A stretch of DNA of 24,027 nt from Leptospira alexanderi serovar Manhao 3 str. L 60 (GCF_000243815.2 NZ_AHMT02000005.1:232501-256527); one strand, 5' to 3'. Numbered from the stretch's first letter, positions 1 through 10,750 are shown. Notes: generated by a model not told the origin, from the sequence alone. Program-made: numbers and translations.

Positions 1-782
1 GAACTCTTTGTCTTACCCTATACGGAGACTTGGATTTGTTAACGATTAGATCCAAACCCAAAGGTAGGATGCCGATCCAGACGAAATGGTTTCAGGAAGA
101 TCGGAGAGAGGGAGTTTATAAATCCATCCGCAAGTATGTTTCTTCCGGAAGACAATGTTACATCGTTTATCCGTTAGTCGAAGAATCGGAAAAGGTGGAT
201 CTCAAATCTTGCATCGAAGCTTACGAACATCTGAAACACGAAATTTTTCCAGGCTTTGAAGTAGGACTCGTTCACGGAAAATTAGAAACGCCGGAAAAGG
301 ATCGAGTCATGAAAGAATTCTCCAAAAACAAAATTCAAATCCTCGTATCCACAACCGTGATCGAAGTGGGAATCGACGTTCCCAACGCGACCGTGATGGT
401 GATCGAACACGCAGACCGTTTTGGAATTTCTCAATTGCATCAGTTGAGGGGGCGGGTCGGTCGCGGAGATCAGGAAAGTTTTTGTATTCTCATGACGGAC
501 TCTAAGGTTACCGAAGACGCAAAGGTTAGGTTGGATGCGATGGTAAACTTCTCCGACGGATTTGCATTATCCGAAATCGATCTCCAACTCCGAGGACCCG
601 GAGAATTGATGGGAGTTCGTCAAAGCGGTCTTCCGGATTTTAGAATTGCGGATTTAAGAAAAGATTCCAAGCTGATCGAACTTACGAAAGAAGACGCGGC
701 GTTGTTCGGAAATCCGGGTGATTTGGAAAAAGAGGAAATTCGGGGAAGATTCAGCGAAGGAAGACTGTTGTTTTCGAATTAA
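1..782 (+). CDS. recG: ATP-dependent DNA helicase RecG, C-terminal part (5' end outside window)
   Basis: RecG is a monomeric superfamily 2 helicase that remodels stalled replication forks and branch-migrates Holliday junctions. The frame is open from base 3 and reads TLCLTLYGDLDLL, which is the conserved stretch after the helicase TAT/IPRT motif, so the gene continues upstream and the TTG at 30 is not a start. Visible parts are the second RecA-like domain with motif V (STTVIEVGIDVPNA) and motif VI (QLRGRVGRG), followed by the RecG C-terminal region with LQLRGPGELMGVRQSG. It ends at TAA 780-782. The reading frame is intact and the codon use looks like the housekeeping genes further on. It marks the left edge of the accessory island. 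The family assignment is secure. Confidence 0.95.
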   Translation, partial: TLCLTLYGDLDLLTIRSKPKGRMPIQTKWFQEDRREGVYKSIRKYVSSGRQCYIVYPLVEESEKVDLKSCIEAYEHLKHEIFPGFEVGLVHGKLETPEKDRVMKEFSKNKIQILVSTTVIEVGIDVPNATVMVIEHADRFGISQLHQLRGRVGRGDQESFCILMTDSKVTEDAKVRLDAMVNFSDGFALSEIDLQLRGPGELMGVRQSGLPDFRIADLRKDSKLIELTKEDAALFGNPGDLEKEEIRGRFSEGRLLFSN

Positions 783-845
783 TCGTTCTAAACGAATGAA
801 CTTAGACCTTTAATGCCTTCAAGTTCGGAAGATAGACGAATATCG

Positions 846-875
846 TTTAATGGAAGTTCGGCGAAAGGTTATAAT
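846..875 (+). promoter_or_regulatory. Putative promoter of the ATPase/TOPRIM gene
   Basis: A perfect TATAAT -10 box lies at 870-875. A weak -35 candidate, TTTAAT, lies at 846-851 with 18 bp spacing. The expected transcription start near 882 leaves a short leader containing AAAAAGGA before the ATG at 897. The gene therefore seems to carry its own promoter rather than reading through from recG. This is motif matching only. Confidence 0.45.
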
Positions 876-896
876 TTACTAAAAAAGGAAATTGTT

Positions 897-2818
897 ATGT
901 CATCAAAAATATCCAAAATAAAACTAACCGGATTACCAGGATTTGAAAATGCATTCGAATTAGAATTTAACTCACATCTAACATCTCTAATAGGTCCAAA
1001 CGGATCAGGGAAAACCACATCTTTGTCCGCTATCCATAGCATTTTTGATTTTCTAAACAGAGGCAAATTTGAGAAGAGAGATATTTCAATCGATAATTGG
1101 CTTAACTGGGATATGGCAGAAATAGAATTGAAAATATCTGGAGGTTTCAGAAATAGCGACAAAAACTTCCAAGCGCTAGGCGAGCAGATAGATATCATAA
1201 CTATTTCTCTTAGAAATACGAATAAAGAGATCTACGTTTCCTCAATTTCTACTTATTTAGGACTCGTCAAAATCAACGATTCAAGTAATTTATATCTCAA
1301 TTCTGAACAACTTGAACTTCTAAATAGGAATTTAAGTGATTTGAGAACGAAAGAAATACAACAATCAAACCATTTAGCTGTAATTCAGAGACAAGGGAAT
1401 GTTTCTCAAACTCAAAATGCTCAATCCACGTTAGATGGGATAAGAAGAGAAATTAAATCCTATGAAGAGCAAATAAACAAAGAAAGTATTGATCTATTAA
1501 ATTTTAATGAGTCTGGAATTCGCAGAGAACCTTTTGAAAACTTTCTACGAGAATTATCAATACCAAGATCAAAATTTATAAGATTTGGCGAAACAGATTT
1601 TTCGAATGTCACCGATACTATAAAAAATATTTCAAAAATAAGAGGAGGAAAGGATCCAGAAGAGAAATATACAGAAATCAAACGAAAACTAAAAGATCTG
1701 CTACAACAAGAACCTCATTTTTATCACGATCGAGATAATGGAAATCAAGATTACCTCGAAATCAACAATGTTGAATACCAAAAAGTATCCACCGGTACAA
1801 AAATTTGCTTATTTTACTTTTCCCTTATTTTTGAAACTAAGGACAATGATTTAATTATTTGGGACGAACCAGAAAATGGCTTACATCCAACGCGAAGATA
1901 CAAAATTTTAGATTTAATCCTCAGCGATACTCGACAATTTCTGATAGCAACTCACTGGCCCCTGTTTGTAACCAAAATTGTAATGTCATACGTACGATAT
2001 GTGAGCATAAAAGTATCGATGGAAAGAATTACTTAAGTCTTGAAAAAACAATGGATAAAGTCGGTGCTTTTCAAGTAGCTGATAGCCTCGGATTGTCCCC
2101 ATCGCGAATTCTTTTTACGTCCAATGTCGTTATTTGGGTAGAAGGTCCTTCCGATATGATCTATTGGAGAAAAATAATATCGATTCATCCGAAAGGAACA
2201 AATCTAATAGAAGGATTCGACTATTCATTTCTTATGTACGGTGGAAAATGCATTTCACATCTTACTGCAATGGAAACTAATCAAAAACTAGATATAACTT
2301 CGATTTGCAGACATCCAATTTTCATCGTTGATTCAGATATTGATGAAATATCAAAATACGAAAAACCGTCTGAAAATTTGAAAGAAAGTGCAAAGATAAT
2401 AATGAATTTATTTAATGATGCAAAAAATCCACCCGGGAGCAATCTATTTTTATACTCAAATGGGAGAGAAATGGAAAACTATCTTCCAATCGATAGTATA
2501 AAATACGCATTGTCAATGGTTGTCTCTGATTTAACGGCTGATGAAATAACTCAACTAAATCTAAATGATTCCGATTGGCCAGTAAATGAAAAGTATTATG
2601 AAATGCTTGATAGAAAATTTAGACTTTCTAAAATCACTGTAGAAACAAAGGCAGGCGAAGTAAAGGGTAAAGGTTTCACAAAATGGGGAGAAAAAAACAA
2701 AACTGAATTCGTTAAGTTTTGCTTAGAATTGGATAATTTCAAGAATCTGAATCTTCGACACGGTGGAGAGGTTCAAGTAAATCAAATTATAGACTTCATC
2801 GAAAGATGGAGAAATTGA
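897..2818 (+). pseudogene. OLD-family ATPase/TOPRIM nuclease (GajA-like architecture), frameshifted
   Basis: This is an SMC/ABC-type ATPase fused to a TOPRIM nuclease domain, the layout of OLD-family (overcoming lysogenization defect) nucleases. Many of these act in anti-phage defence. The first frame (897-2036) has Walker A GPNGSGKTT, a central charged region, Walker B LIIWDEPENGLHP and the H-loop start IATH. The frame then breaks. The next frame (read to 2818) has TOPRIM motifs VIWVEGPSDMIYW (catalytic Glu), IFIVDSDID (DxD) and GREMENYLP. Restoring one base at 1956-1957 turns ATHW into ATHSAPVCNQNCNV and gives one protein of about 640 aa. I start at ATG 897 (MSSKISK) because AAAAAGGA precedes it; an upstream in-frame ATG at 813 has no such site. 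No UvrD-like partner helicase (GajB) follows, so it resembles single-gene class 1 OLD. Codon use is more AT-rich than recG, which suggests transfer. The function is inferred. Confidence 0.8.
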
Positions 2819-2836
2819 ATTTAAATATAGCCCTTC

Positions 2837-2900
2837 GACTAACTGCGGCTTCTCGCGGCGCTTCAGGATTGCTCGCAACCCTCGCTTCCGCACATTGCTT
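2837..2900 (+). repeat. Degenerate attC-like repeat E0 (left half) behind the ATPase gene
   Basis: GACTAACTGCGGCTTCTCG at 2837 and the later CCGCACATTGCTT match the left half of the repeats at 3646, 4532 and 5451 (shared core CTAACTTCGGCTT, then CACATTGCT). It lies 19 bp after the stop of the ATPase gene. No matching GTTRRRY end is visible before the next gene, so it is a partial or decayed copy. Confidence 0.4.
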
Positions 2901-2907
2901 ATTTTTA

Positions 2908-2935
2908 AACTTGGGTTGTTCCATTAACCCAAGTT
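2908..2935. repeat. Perfect 10-bp inverted repeat, 8-nt loop
   Basis: AACTTGGGTT (2908-2917) and AACCCAAGTT (2926-2935) are exact reverse complements around an 8-nt loop. No clear T run follows on the plus strand, so a terminator for the ATPase gene is possible but weak. It may instead be a surviving part of the structured repeat E0. Confidence 0.5.
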
Positions 2936-2969
2936 CGTGCACTTTTAAGAAATTACGTTTAAAAAATGC

Positions 2970-3009
2970 TTGCACAAATCCATAGTTATCACTAATGTTA
3001 TAACTATGG
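2970..3009 (+). promoter_or_regulatory. Promoter and operator of the AbrB-Doc toxin-antitoxin module
   Basis: The -35 is TTGCAC at 2970-2975 and the -10 is TAATGT at 2993-2998, with 17 bp spacing. A perfect 10-bp inverted repeat, CCATAGTTAT (2980-2989) and ATAACTATGG (3000-3009), encloses the -10 box and contains the antitoxin ATG at 3006. Occupation by the antitoxin would block the promoter, the usual autoregulation of type II modules. The predicted transcription start falls at or just before the ATG, and no Shine-Dalgarno sequence is present. Confidence 0.6.
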
Positions 3010-3245
3010 ATAATCCTGCGGTAAAAAAAACGACAATTCGGGCAATCGGTAATTCAGCGGGGGCGACAATACCGAAGGTTCTTTTGGAAAAATACAATTT
3101 TCACGAAGGTGATACCGTATTTCTTTTAGAAACAGAAGATGGTATTCTACTTTCTCCATATAATCCTGATTTTGAAACAGCAATGGATATTTATCAGGAA
3201 GGCTCTAAGAAGTATCGAAATGCCATGAAAGAACTGGCTAAATGA
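3006..3245 (+). CDS. AbrB/MazE-type antitoxin paired with Doc
   Basis: A 79-residue protein with an N-terminal swapped-hairpin AbrB-type DNA-binding domain: KTTIRAIGNSAGATIPKVLL followed by GDTVFLLETEDGILLSPY. The C-terminal tail (about residues 58-79, rich in charged residues) is the expected toxin-neutralising segment. It should bind Doc and, with it, the palindromic operator overlapping its own start. I take ATG 3006 because family members begin a few residues before KTTIRAIGNS. The frame also opens at a TTG at 2970, but that lies in the -35 box. Its stop overlaps the toxin start (ATGA, 3242-3245), which gives translational coupling. Doc toxins are classically paired with Phd antitoxins, but AbrB-type partners are also seen. 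Confidence 0.82.
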   Translation: MDNPAVKKTTIRAIGNSAGATIPKVLLEKYNFHEGDTVFLLETEDGILLSPYNPDFETAMDIYQEGSKKYRNAMKELAK

Positions 3246-3634
3246 AAAAAGAACCTAAATGGATAAGCAAGAAAATTGCTGAAGCAATTCATTTAGATCA
3301 AATAAAACAACATGGTGGGTTGCAGGGGATTAGAGATGAGGGACTTCTCGAATCTGCACTCGATAGACCTAAAAACAAATTTTCTTATGATACAAAGGCA
3401 ACGATTTTTGAATTAGCAGCTTCATTAGGTTTGGGTATTGCAAAAAATCATCCATTTTTAGACGGCAATAAGCGGATATCTTTTCAATTGATGTATGTAT
3501 TTTTGGGATTGAATGGTTACAAAATAGAAGTAGCAGAGGAAGAGGTTGTTTCAATAATGCTTCGCGTTGCCGGTGGATCTTTAAATGAAAAAGCATTATC
3601 CGTATGGCTAAAAGATAGTTCTATTTCTCGTTAA
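3242..3634 (+). CDS. doc: Doc-type Fic-fold toxin (death on curing)
   Basis: A 130-aa protein of typical Doc length. Doc toxins use a reduced Fic fold to phosphorylate elongation factor EF-Tu and so halt translation. The Fic/Doc active-site motif is complete: NHPFLDGNKRISF, with the catalytic His, the acidic residue and the GNKR anion hole, at about residues 70-82. An early IHLDQIKQHGGLQGIRDEGLLESAL stretch is also typical of Doc, with the GG.xGIRD.GLLESAL signature. Start ATG 3242 overlaps the antitoxin stop by 4 nt. The frame is intact and no catalytic residue is missing, so the toxin is likely functional. The family is secure; the target in this organism is inferred from the family. Confidence 0.9.
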   Translation: MKKEPKWISKKIAEAIHLDQIKQHGGLQGIRDEGLLESALDRPKNKFSYDTKATIFELAASLGLGIAKNHPFLDGNKRISFQLMYVFLGLNGYKIEVAEEEVVSIMLRVAGGSLNEKALSVWLKDSSISR

Positions 3635-3645
3635 CGCTCGACGCC

Positions 3646-3831
3646 GTCTAACTTCGGCTTATCCCTGCGTTGCGACATTCCTGGTCCCTGCTCAGCTTTG
3701 CTTGGCCTTCGGCGCATTCGCTTTGTCATTCTGTTTGTTAGACGGTCACTAATGTTCGCTCAAACCTCGCAACAATCCCTGCACGCAAACGCTTCGGGAA
3801 CGATAACGTCGGTAAACCTGAATCGTTAGGC
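3646..3831 (+). repeat. attC-like repeat E1 (186 bp) behind the Doc module
   Basis: It starts with GTCTAAC (3646-3652, fits RYYYAAC) and ends with GTTAGGC (3825-3831, fits GTTRRRY), the outer core boxes of integron attC sites. Inner arms CGTTGCGACATTCC (3668-3681) and GGAACGATAACG (3797-3808) can pair imperfectly, as attC L boxes do. A second possible right box, GTTAGAC at 3737-3743, forms a perfect 9-bp inverted repeat with the left end (CCGTCTAAC / GTTAGACGG). The left 75 bp align closely with the repeat at 4532 (GCGACATTC, GCTCAG, GGCCTTCGGC, CATT). It is longer than most known attC sites. No other gene is visible in 3635-3923. Confidence 0.55.
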
Positions 3832-3888
3832 GAAATATTACTGAACTCTACATTTCAAATCGAGATGGAAAATGTGACTAAATATTAG

Positions 3889-3926
3889 TTGCAATTCTAA
3901 GAATTTAACGCACAATAGAACTTGTG
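3889..3926 (+). promoter_or_regulatory. Putative promoter of hicAB, leaderless
   Basis: The -35 is TTGCAA at 3889-3894 and the -10 is CACAAT at 3911-3916, spacing 16 bp. The expected transcription start is at about the GTG start codon (3924). An in-frame stop at 3906-3908 excludes any earlier start, and no Shine-Dalgarno sequence precedes the GTG. Confidence 0.4.
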
Positions 3927-4184
3927 TCGAAGGGTGAAAAGTTAGTAGAAAAATTCAAAAGTAAACCGAGGGATTTTTCTTATGATGAGCTAAGAAAACT
4001 ACTCTCCGGCTATGGATACAATGAAAACAATTCAGGCAAATCTTCCGGTTCAAGAGTTGCTTGGATTCACTCAGAGACTAAACATATAATAAGACTTCAT
4101 AAACCTCATCCAAGGAATATTTTGAAGTCATATCAAATAAATCAAATTTTAGACGAATTAAAATCGGAGGGCTATATAAAATGA
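3924..4184 (+). CDS. hicA: HicA-type mRNA interferase toxin
   Basis: An 86-aa protein of the HicA family, a small dsRBD-fold ribonuclease that cleaves mRNA and tmRNA. Visible features are the helix SYDELRKLLSGYGYNEN, the strand SRVAWIHSETKHIIRLHKPHP with the catalytic-region His before the Pro, and a terminal helix NILKSYQINQILDELKSEGYI in which HicA normally ends. The start is GTG 3924, because an in-frame TAA at 3906-3908 lies just upstream and no ATG occurs. The stop overlaps the hicB start by 4 nt. The gene order toxin then antitoxin is normal for hicAB. The module lies between two attC-like repeats. Confidence 0.87.
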   Translation: MSKGEKLVEKFKSKPRDFSYDELRKLLSGYGYNENNSGKSSGSRVAWIHSETKHIIRLHKPHPRNILKSYQINQILDELKSEGYIK

Positions 4185-4537
4185 AAGATATTATCGAATA
4201 TAACGGCTTTTTAGGCTCTGTTCATTTTGATGCGGATGACGAGATATTTTTTGGAAAGATAGAAGGAATTGAGGATTTAGTTTCCTTTGAAGGTGAATCA
4301 GTTAGACAATTGAAGAAGGCATTTCAAGAATCGGTGGATGATTATTTAGTTTTATGTAAAAAAGCTAAAAAAAGTCCGGAAAAATCTTTTAAAGGTTCGT
4401 TTAATGTTCGCATACCAATTGAACTTCATCGACGCGTTTATAGAAAATCTTTAAGAGAAGGGATCTCCTTGAATCAATTAGTTCAGAGGGCTTTAGAAAA
4501 AGAAATTACTGATCCTAAAACGCCACACTTCAGCTAA
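4181..4537 (+). CDS. hicB: HicB-type antitoxin
   Basis: A 118-aa HicB antitoxin. The N-terminal half (residues 1-60) is the degraded RNase H-like HicB fold that binds the toxin: IIEYNGFLGSVHFDADDEIFFGKIEGI, then the conserved SFEGESVRQLKKAFQESVDDY. The C-terminal part (about 70-112) is a ribbon-helix-helix DNA-binding domain: GSFNVRIPIELHRRVYRKSLREGISLNQLVQRALEKEI. It should inhibit HicA and repress the operon. It overlaps hicA by ATGA. The stop codon TAA (4535-4537) lies inside the first core box (AGCTAAC, 4532-4538) of the following attC-like repeat, as often seen for integron cassette genes, and the last few residues (TPHFS) may be encoded by cassette-end sequence. Confidence 0.9.
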   Translation: MKDIIEYNGFLGSVHFDADDEIFFGKIEGIEDLVSFEGESVRQLKKAFQESVDDYLVLCKKAKKSPEKSFKGSFNVRIPIELHRRVYRKSLREGISLNQLVQRALEKEITDPKTPHFS

Positions 4538-4709
4538 CTTCGACTTTTCCCGGCATCGCGACATTCACGGTTCCCGCTCAGACTCGCTCCGGCCTTCGGC
4601 ACATTGCTCGATTTCGGTTCGCTTTGAAGTTTAAAGACGAAGTGAACCTCATCGTCCCTTCGCGCACAAGCGCTCTGCCCGCAACATCGAGAAACATATT
4701 TCGTTAGGT
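4532..4709 (+). repeat. attC-like repeat E2 (178 bp) behind hicAB
   Basis: The left end AGCTAAC (4532-4538) departs from RYYYAAC at one base. The right end GTTAGGT (4703-4709) fits GTTRRRY. The left part matches E1 over about 75 bp (CTAACTTCG, GCGACATTC, GGTTCCCGCTCAG, GGCCTTCGGC, CATTGCT). The right part also resembles E1 (CGCA..AGCGCT, AACATCGAGAAAC, TTCGTTAGG). The near-equal lengths of E1 and E2 support reading each as one unit. This explains most of the gene-free stretch 4538-4856, whose remainder is AT-rich and leads into the mazEF promoter. Confidence 0.55.
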
Positions 4710-4821
4710 GACAATTTTTAAAAATCTTTTTGAACTAAAAATTATAAGGGATTATTCAATAGAAAAGTCCGATTTCTGTAATTACCCTTCTATTCAAATC
4801 AAGAGAATTGCCTCTTTTCGA

Positions 4822-4859
4822 TTGACAAACTTTAATGTAATTACATAGTAATTACTATG
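4822..4859 (+). promoter_or_regulatory. Promoter and operator of mazEF, leaderless
   Basis: A consensus -35 TTGACA lies at 4822-4827 and a -10 candidate CATAGT at 4844-4849 (16 bp). Two copies of the self-complementary octamer GTAATTAC (4837-4844 and 4848-4855) sit 11 bp apart, one helical turn, ending one base before the ATG at 4857. They are likely MazE-binding half-sites covering the promoter. There is no Shine-Dalgarno sequence, and the transcription start should coincide with the ATG. Confidence 0.6.
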
Positions 4860-5105
4860 AAGGCTTTAGTTGTAAAAATAGGTAATTCAAAAGGAATTCG
4901 GATTCCCAAAGCGGTTTTAGAAGAATGTCATATTGAAGAAGAAGTAGATTTACTAATCGATAATAATAAATTAATTATTGTACCTCTAAAATCGAAACCA
5001 AGAGAAGGGTGGGAAAAACAATTTAAATCAATGTCGTCTAATAAAGATGATAAATTGCTTATTCCTGATTCAATAGATTTATCGGATAAGGATTGGGAAT
5101 GGTGA
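4857..5105 (+). CDS. mazE: MazE/ChpI-type antitoxin
   Basis: An 82-aa AbrB-fold antitoxin: VVKIGNSKGIRIPKAVLEECHI, with the classic G-N-S-x-G-I-R-I-P-K signature, then EEVDLLIDNNKLIIVPLK. The acidic C-terminal tail (residues 55-82, SNKDDKLLIPDSIDLSDKDWEW) is the expected MazF-binding segment and ends with the DWEW typical of this group. It should neutralise the following MazF and autoregulate through the GTAATTAC pair upstream. The gene is known as chpI in Leptospira. The stop overlaps the start region of mazF by 7 nt. Confidence 0.9.
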   Translation: MKALVVKIGNSKGIRIPKAVLEECHIEEEVDLLIDNNKLIIVPLKSKPREGWEKQFKSMSSNKDDKLLIPDSIDLSDKDWEW

Positions 5106-5422
5106 TTTCTCAATACGAAGTATATTTGATAAATTTGGATCCAACGGTCGGACATGAGATTAAAAAATCAAGACCTTGCGTAATAATCTCACCTAATGAA
5201 ATGAATAAAACTATCGGAACAATTATTATTGCACCAATGACTACCAAATCTCGATCATATCCAACAAGAGTCGAATTAACATTTCAAGGAAAGAAAGGCT
5301 GGATTGTGTTAGATCAAATTCGAACTGTAGATAAAATACGTCTGATAAAAAAGTTAGGAAAAATAGATCCCAAAACAGTTAATAAAATGAAACTGATTAT
5401 AAAGGAAATGTTGGTTGATTAA
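5099..5422 (+). CDS. mazF: MazF/ChpK-type endoribonuclease toxin
   Basis: A 107-aa PemK/MazF-fold toxin that cleaves single-stranded RNA. Family motifs are QYEVYLINLDPTVGHEIKKSRPCVIIS (start strand, the GHEIKKSRPCVI signature with the catalytic Arg), TIIIAPMTTKSRSYPTRVEL (with the conserved Thr/Ser loop) and GWIVLDQIRTVDKIRLIKKLGKI (the conserved LDQIRTVDK.R). The start is ATG 5099, preceded by AAGGAT; a TTG at 5093 is also in frame. It overlaps mazE by 7 nt, so translation is coupled. It strongly resembles the ChpK toxin of Leptospira as I remember it. The frame is intact. Confidence 0.92.
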   Translation: MVISQYEVYLINLDPTVGHEIKKSRPCVIISPNEMNKTIGTIIIAPMTTKSRSYPTRVELTFQGKKGWIVLDQIRTVDKIRLIKKLGKIDPKTVNKMKLIIKEMLVD

Positions 5423-5450
5423 AATACTTGTTGATTCAATAAAAACCTTC

Positions 5451-5510
5451 GCCTAACTTCGGCTTCTTCCGACGTTGCCACATTGCTTTGACGTTTTGGC
5501 ACAAGTCAGA
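5451..5510 (+). repeat. Truncated attC-like repeat E3 behind mazEF
   Basis: GCCTAAC (5451-5457, fits RYYYAAC) opens the same core seen in E1 and E2: CTAACTTCGGCTTCTTCCG, ACGTTGC, then CACATTGCTT as in E0 and E2. The middle part is deleted and no GTTRRRY right end is visible before the riboswitch leader, so this is a shortened copy. It marks the right edge of the island. Between it and the aptamer (5511-5593) lies the presumed thiC promoter region, where I see no convincing -35/-10 pair. Confidence 0.45.
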
Positions 5511-5593
5511 AAACCTTACGATGGATCGATTTGATTGGAACTGTTTTTTTATTCTTGTCATCGAACTCTTGTCATGCGATTCTACATTTGAAA

Positions 5594-5674
5594 CCGTTGG
5601 GGGTGGGGCTGTGATGGTCTCTGAGAGAGTCCCTGGAACCTGATCAGGATAAAGCCTGCGTAGGAAAACGGATC
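5594..5674 (+). promoter_or_regulatory. TPP riboswitch aptamer (THI element)
   Basis: Hallmark segments are in order: GGGGGTGGGGCTG after the P1 strand CCGTT (5594-5598), CTGAGA (5621-5626), the core CCTGATCAGGATAA (from 5639), then GCCTGCGTAGGAAAACGG, whose AACGG (5667-5671) closes P1. The element senses thiamine pyrophosphate and should reduce thiC expression when TPP is plentiful. It lies about 140 bp before thiC on the same strand. Confidence 0.95.
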
Positions 5675-5704
5675 ATACAAAAGATTCTATCGTTGGGATA
5701 AAAT

Positions 5705-5730
5705 TATGGACCTTCGGTCCGTGGTTTTTG
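5705..5730 (+). terminator. Riboswitch-controlled intrinsic terminator upstream of thiC
   Basis: TTATGGACC (5705-5713), loop TTC, GGTCCGTGG (5717-5725) form a 9-bp stem with two G-U pairs, followed by TTTTT (5726-5730). The sequence ACGGATC at 5668-5674, which includes the 3' strand of aptamer P1, can pair over 7 positions with GGTCCGT (5717-5723) and so act as antiterminator. TPP binding would lock P1 and free the terminator. This pairing is read from the sequence and not tested. Confidence 0.75.
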
Positions 5731-5731
5731 A

Positions 5732-7375
<1,644 letters not shown>

Positions 7376-7508
7376 TGAAATATTTTTTCATTGGGAATAT
7401 CTCTCTCAAATACCCGCACACAGTTTTTGATCTTAAGGTAATATGACTCAAGAGCGAATTCACCACATTCTGGAATATTTCAATCTTTATTATGGAACTT
7501 GTCTCAAT

Positions 7509-7522
7509 GTAGGAGTTCCTAC
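7509..7522. repeat. Short palindrome GTAGGAGTTCCTAC
   Basis: Six-base arms around a GT centre. It is related to the TGGGAGTTCCCA palindromes at 10917-10928 and 12268-12279. Each is centred on GGAGTTCC or its complement GGAACTCC. It is probably one member of a dispersed Leptospira intergenic palindrome family. Confidence 0.5.
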
Positions 7523-7583
7523 GAAAATTTAACAACGAAAAAGAATATTGAAAAGTACACAAACTGCTGAAGGGGGATCTATG

Positions 7584-7638
7584 ATTTGTGGAAATTTCTG
7601 CGTTTTGTTACGAACTTACCGAAGATTATAGCTGATTT
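7584..7638 (+). repeat. Dispersed 55-nt repeat, copy A
   Basis: It shares about 80 percent of positions with 12334-12389, including ATTTGTGG, TGCGTTTT, TTACGAACT, ACCGAA, and GATT near the end. Each copy follows a GGAGTTCC-type palindrome by 50-62 nt, so the palindrome and the 55-mer may form one composite unit. No open frame is conserved between the copies. Confidence 0.55.
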
Positions 7639-7758
7639 CTTTTAAGGTTTTGGGATAGACCATGGTCGGTAAAAAAGAGTCGTATCGAGATTTTACGAAC
7701 GGTTTCCAGTAAAAACCCATTGCAAGAGACTTTGAGTTTTACATTTTGACGAGTAAGT

Positions 7759-8502
<744 letters not shown>

Positions 8503-8504
8503 TT

Positions 8505-10252
<1,748 letters not shown>

Positions 10253-10287
10253 TTAGACCTCACTTTGGCTCTAAAATACAAAAATCG

Positions 10288-10360
<73 letters not shown>

Positions 10361-10398
10361 AATGCGAAAAAAGGAAATACTTTGGACGAGGTCACAAA

Positions 10399-10750
<352 letters not shown>

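Larger units (their letters stand above)
7376..7758. other. Gene-free stretch with two short repeats
   Basis: I see no supportable gene in these 383 bases. There is an AT-rich weak hairpin just after the thiC stop (ATGAAA / TTTCAT). The palindrome GTAGGAGTTCCTAC lies at 7509-7522, and repeat copy A at 7584-7638 matches 12334-12389. The remainder is AT-rich leader for the peptidase gene. Confidence 0.5.

Noticed and set aside
813..896. Longer start (ATG 813) for the ATPase/TOPRIM gene
   Set aside because: No Shine-Dalgarno sequence, the TATAAT box at 870-875 lies downstream of it, and the extra residues do not resemble the family; ATG 897 has AAAAAGGA before it.
2908..2935. Intrinsic terminator of the ATPase gene
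   Set aside because: The stem is perfect but no T run follows on the plus strand; kept only as an inverted repeat.
3737..3743. Short attC reading 3646-3743 ending at GTTAGAC
   Set aside because: It gives a perfect 9-bp outer repeat, but the longer unit ending at 3831 matches the length and right-hand sequence of the copy at 4532-4709. I keep the longer one while noting the alternative.
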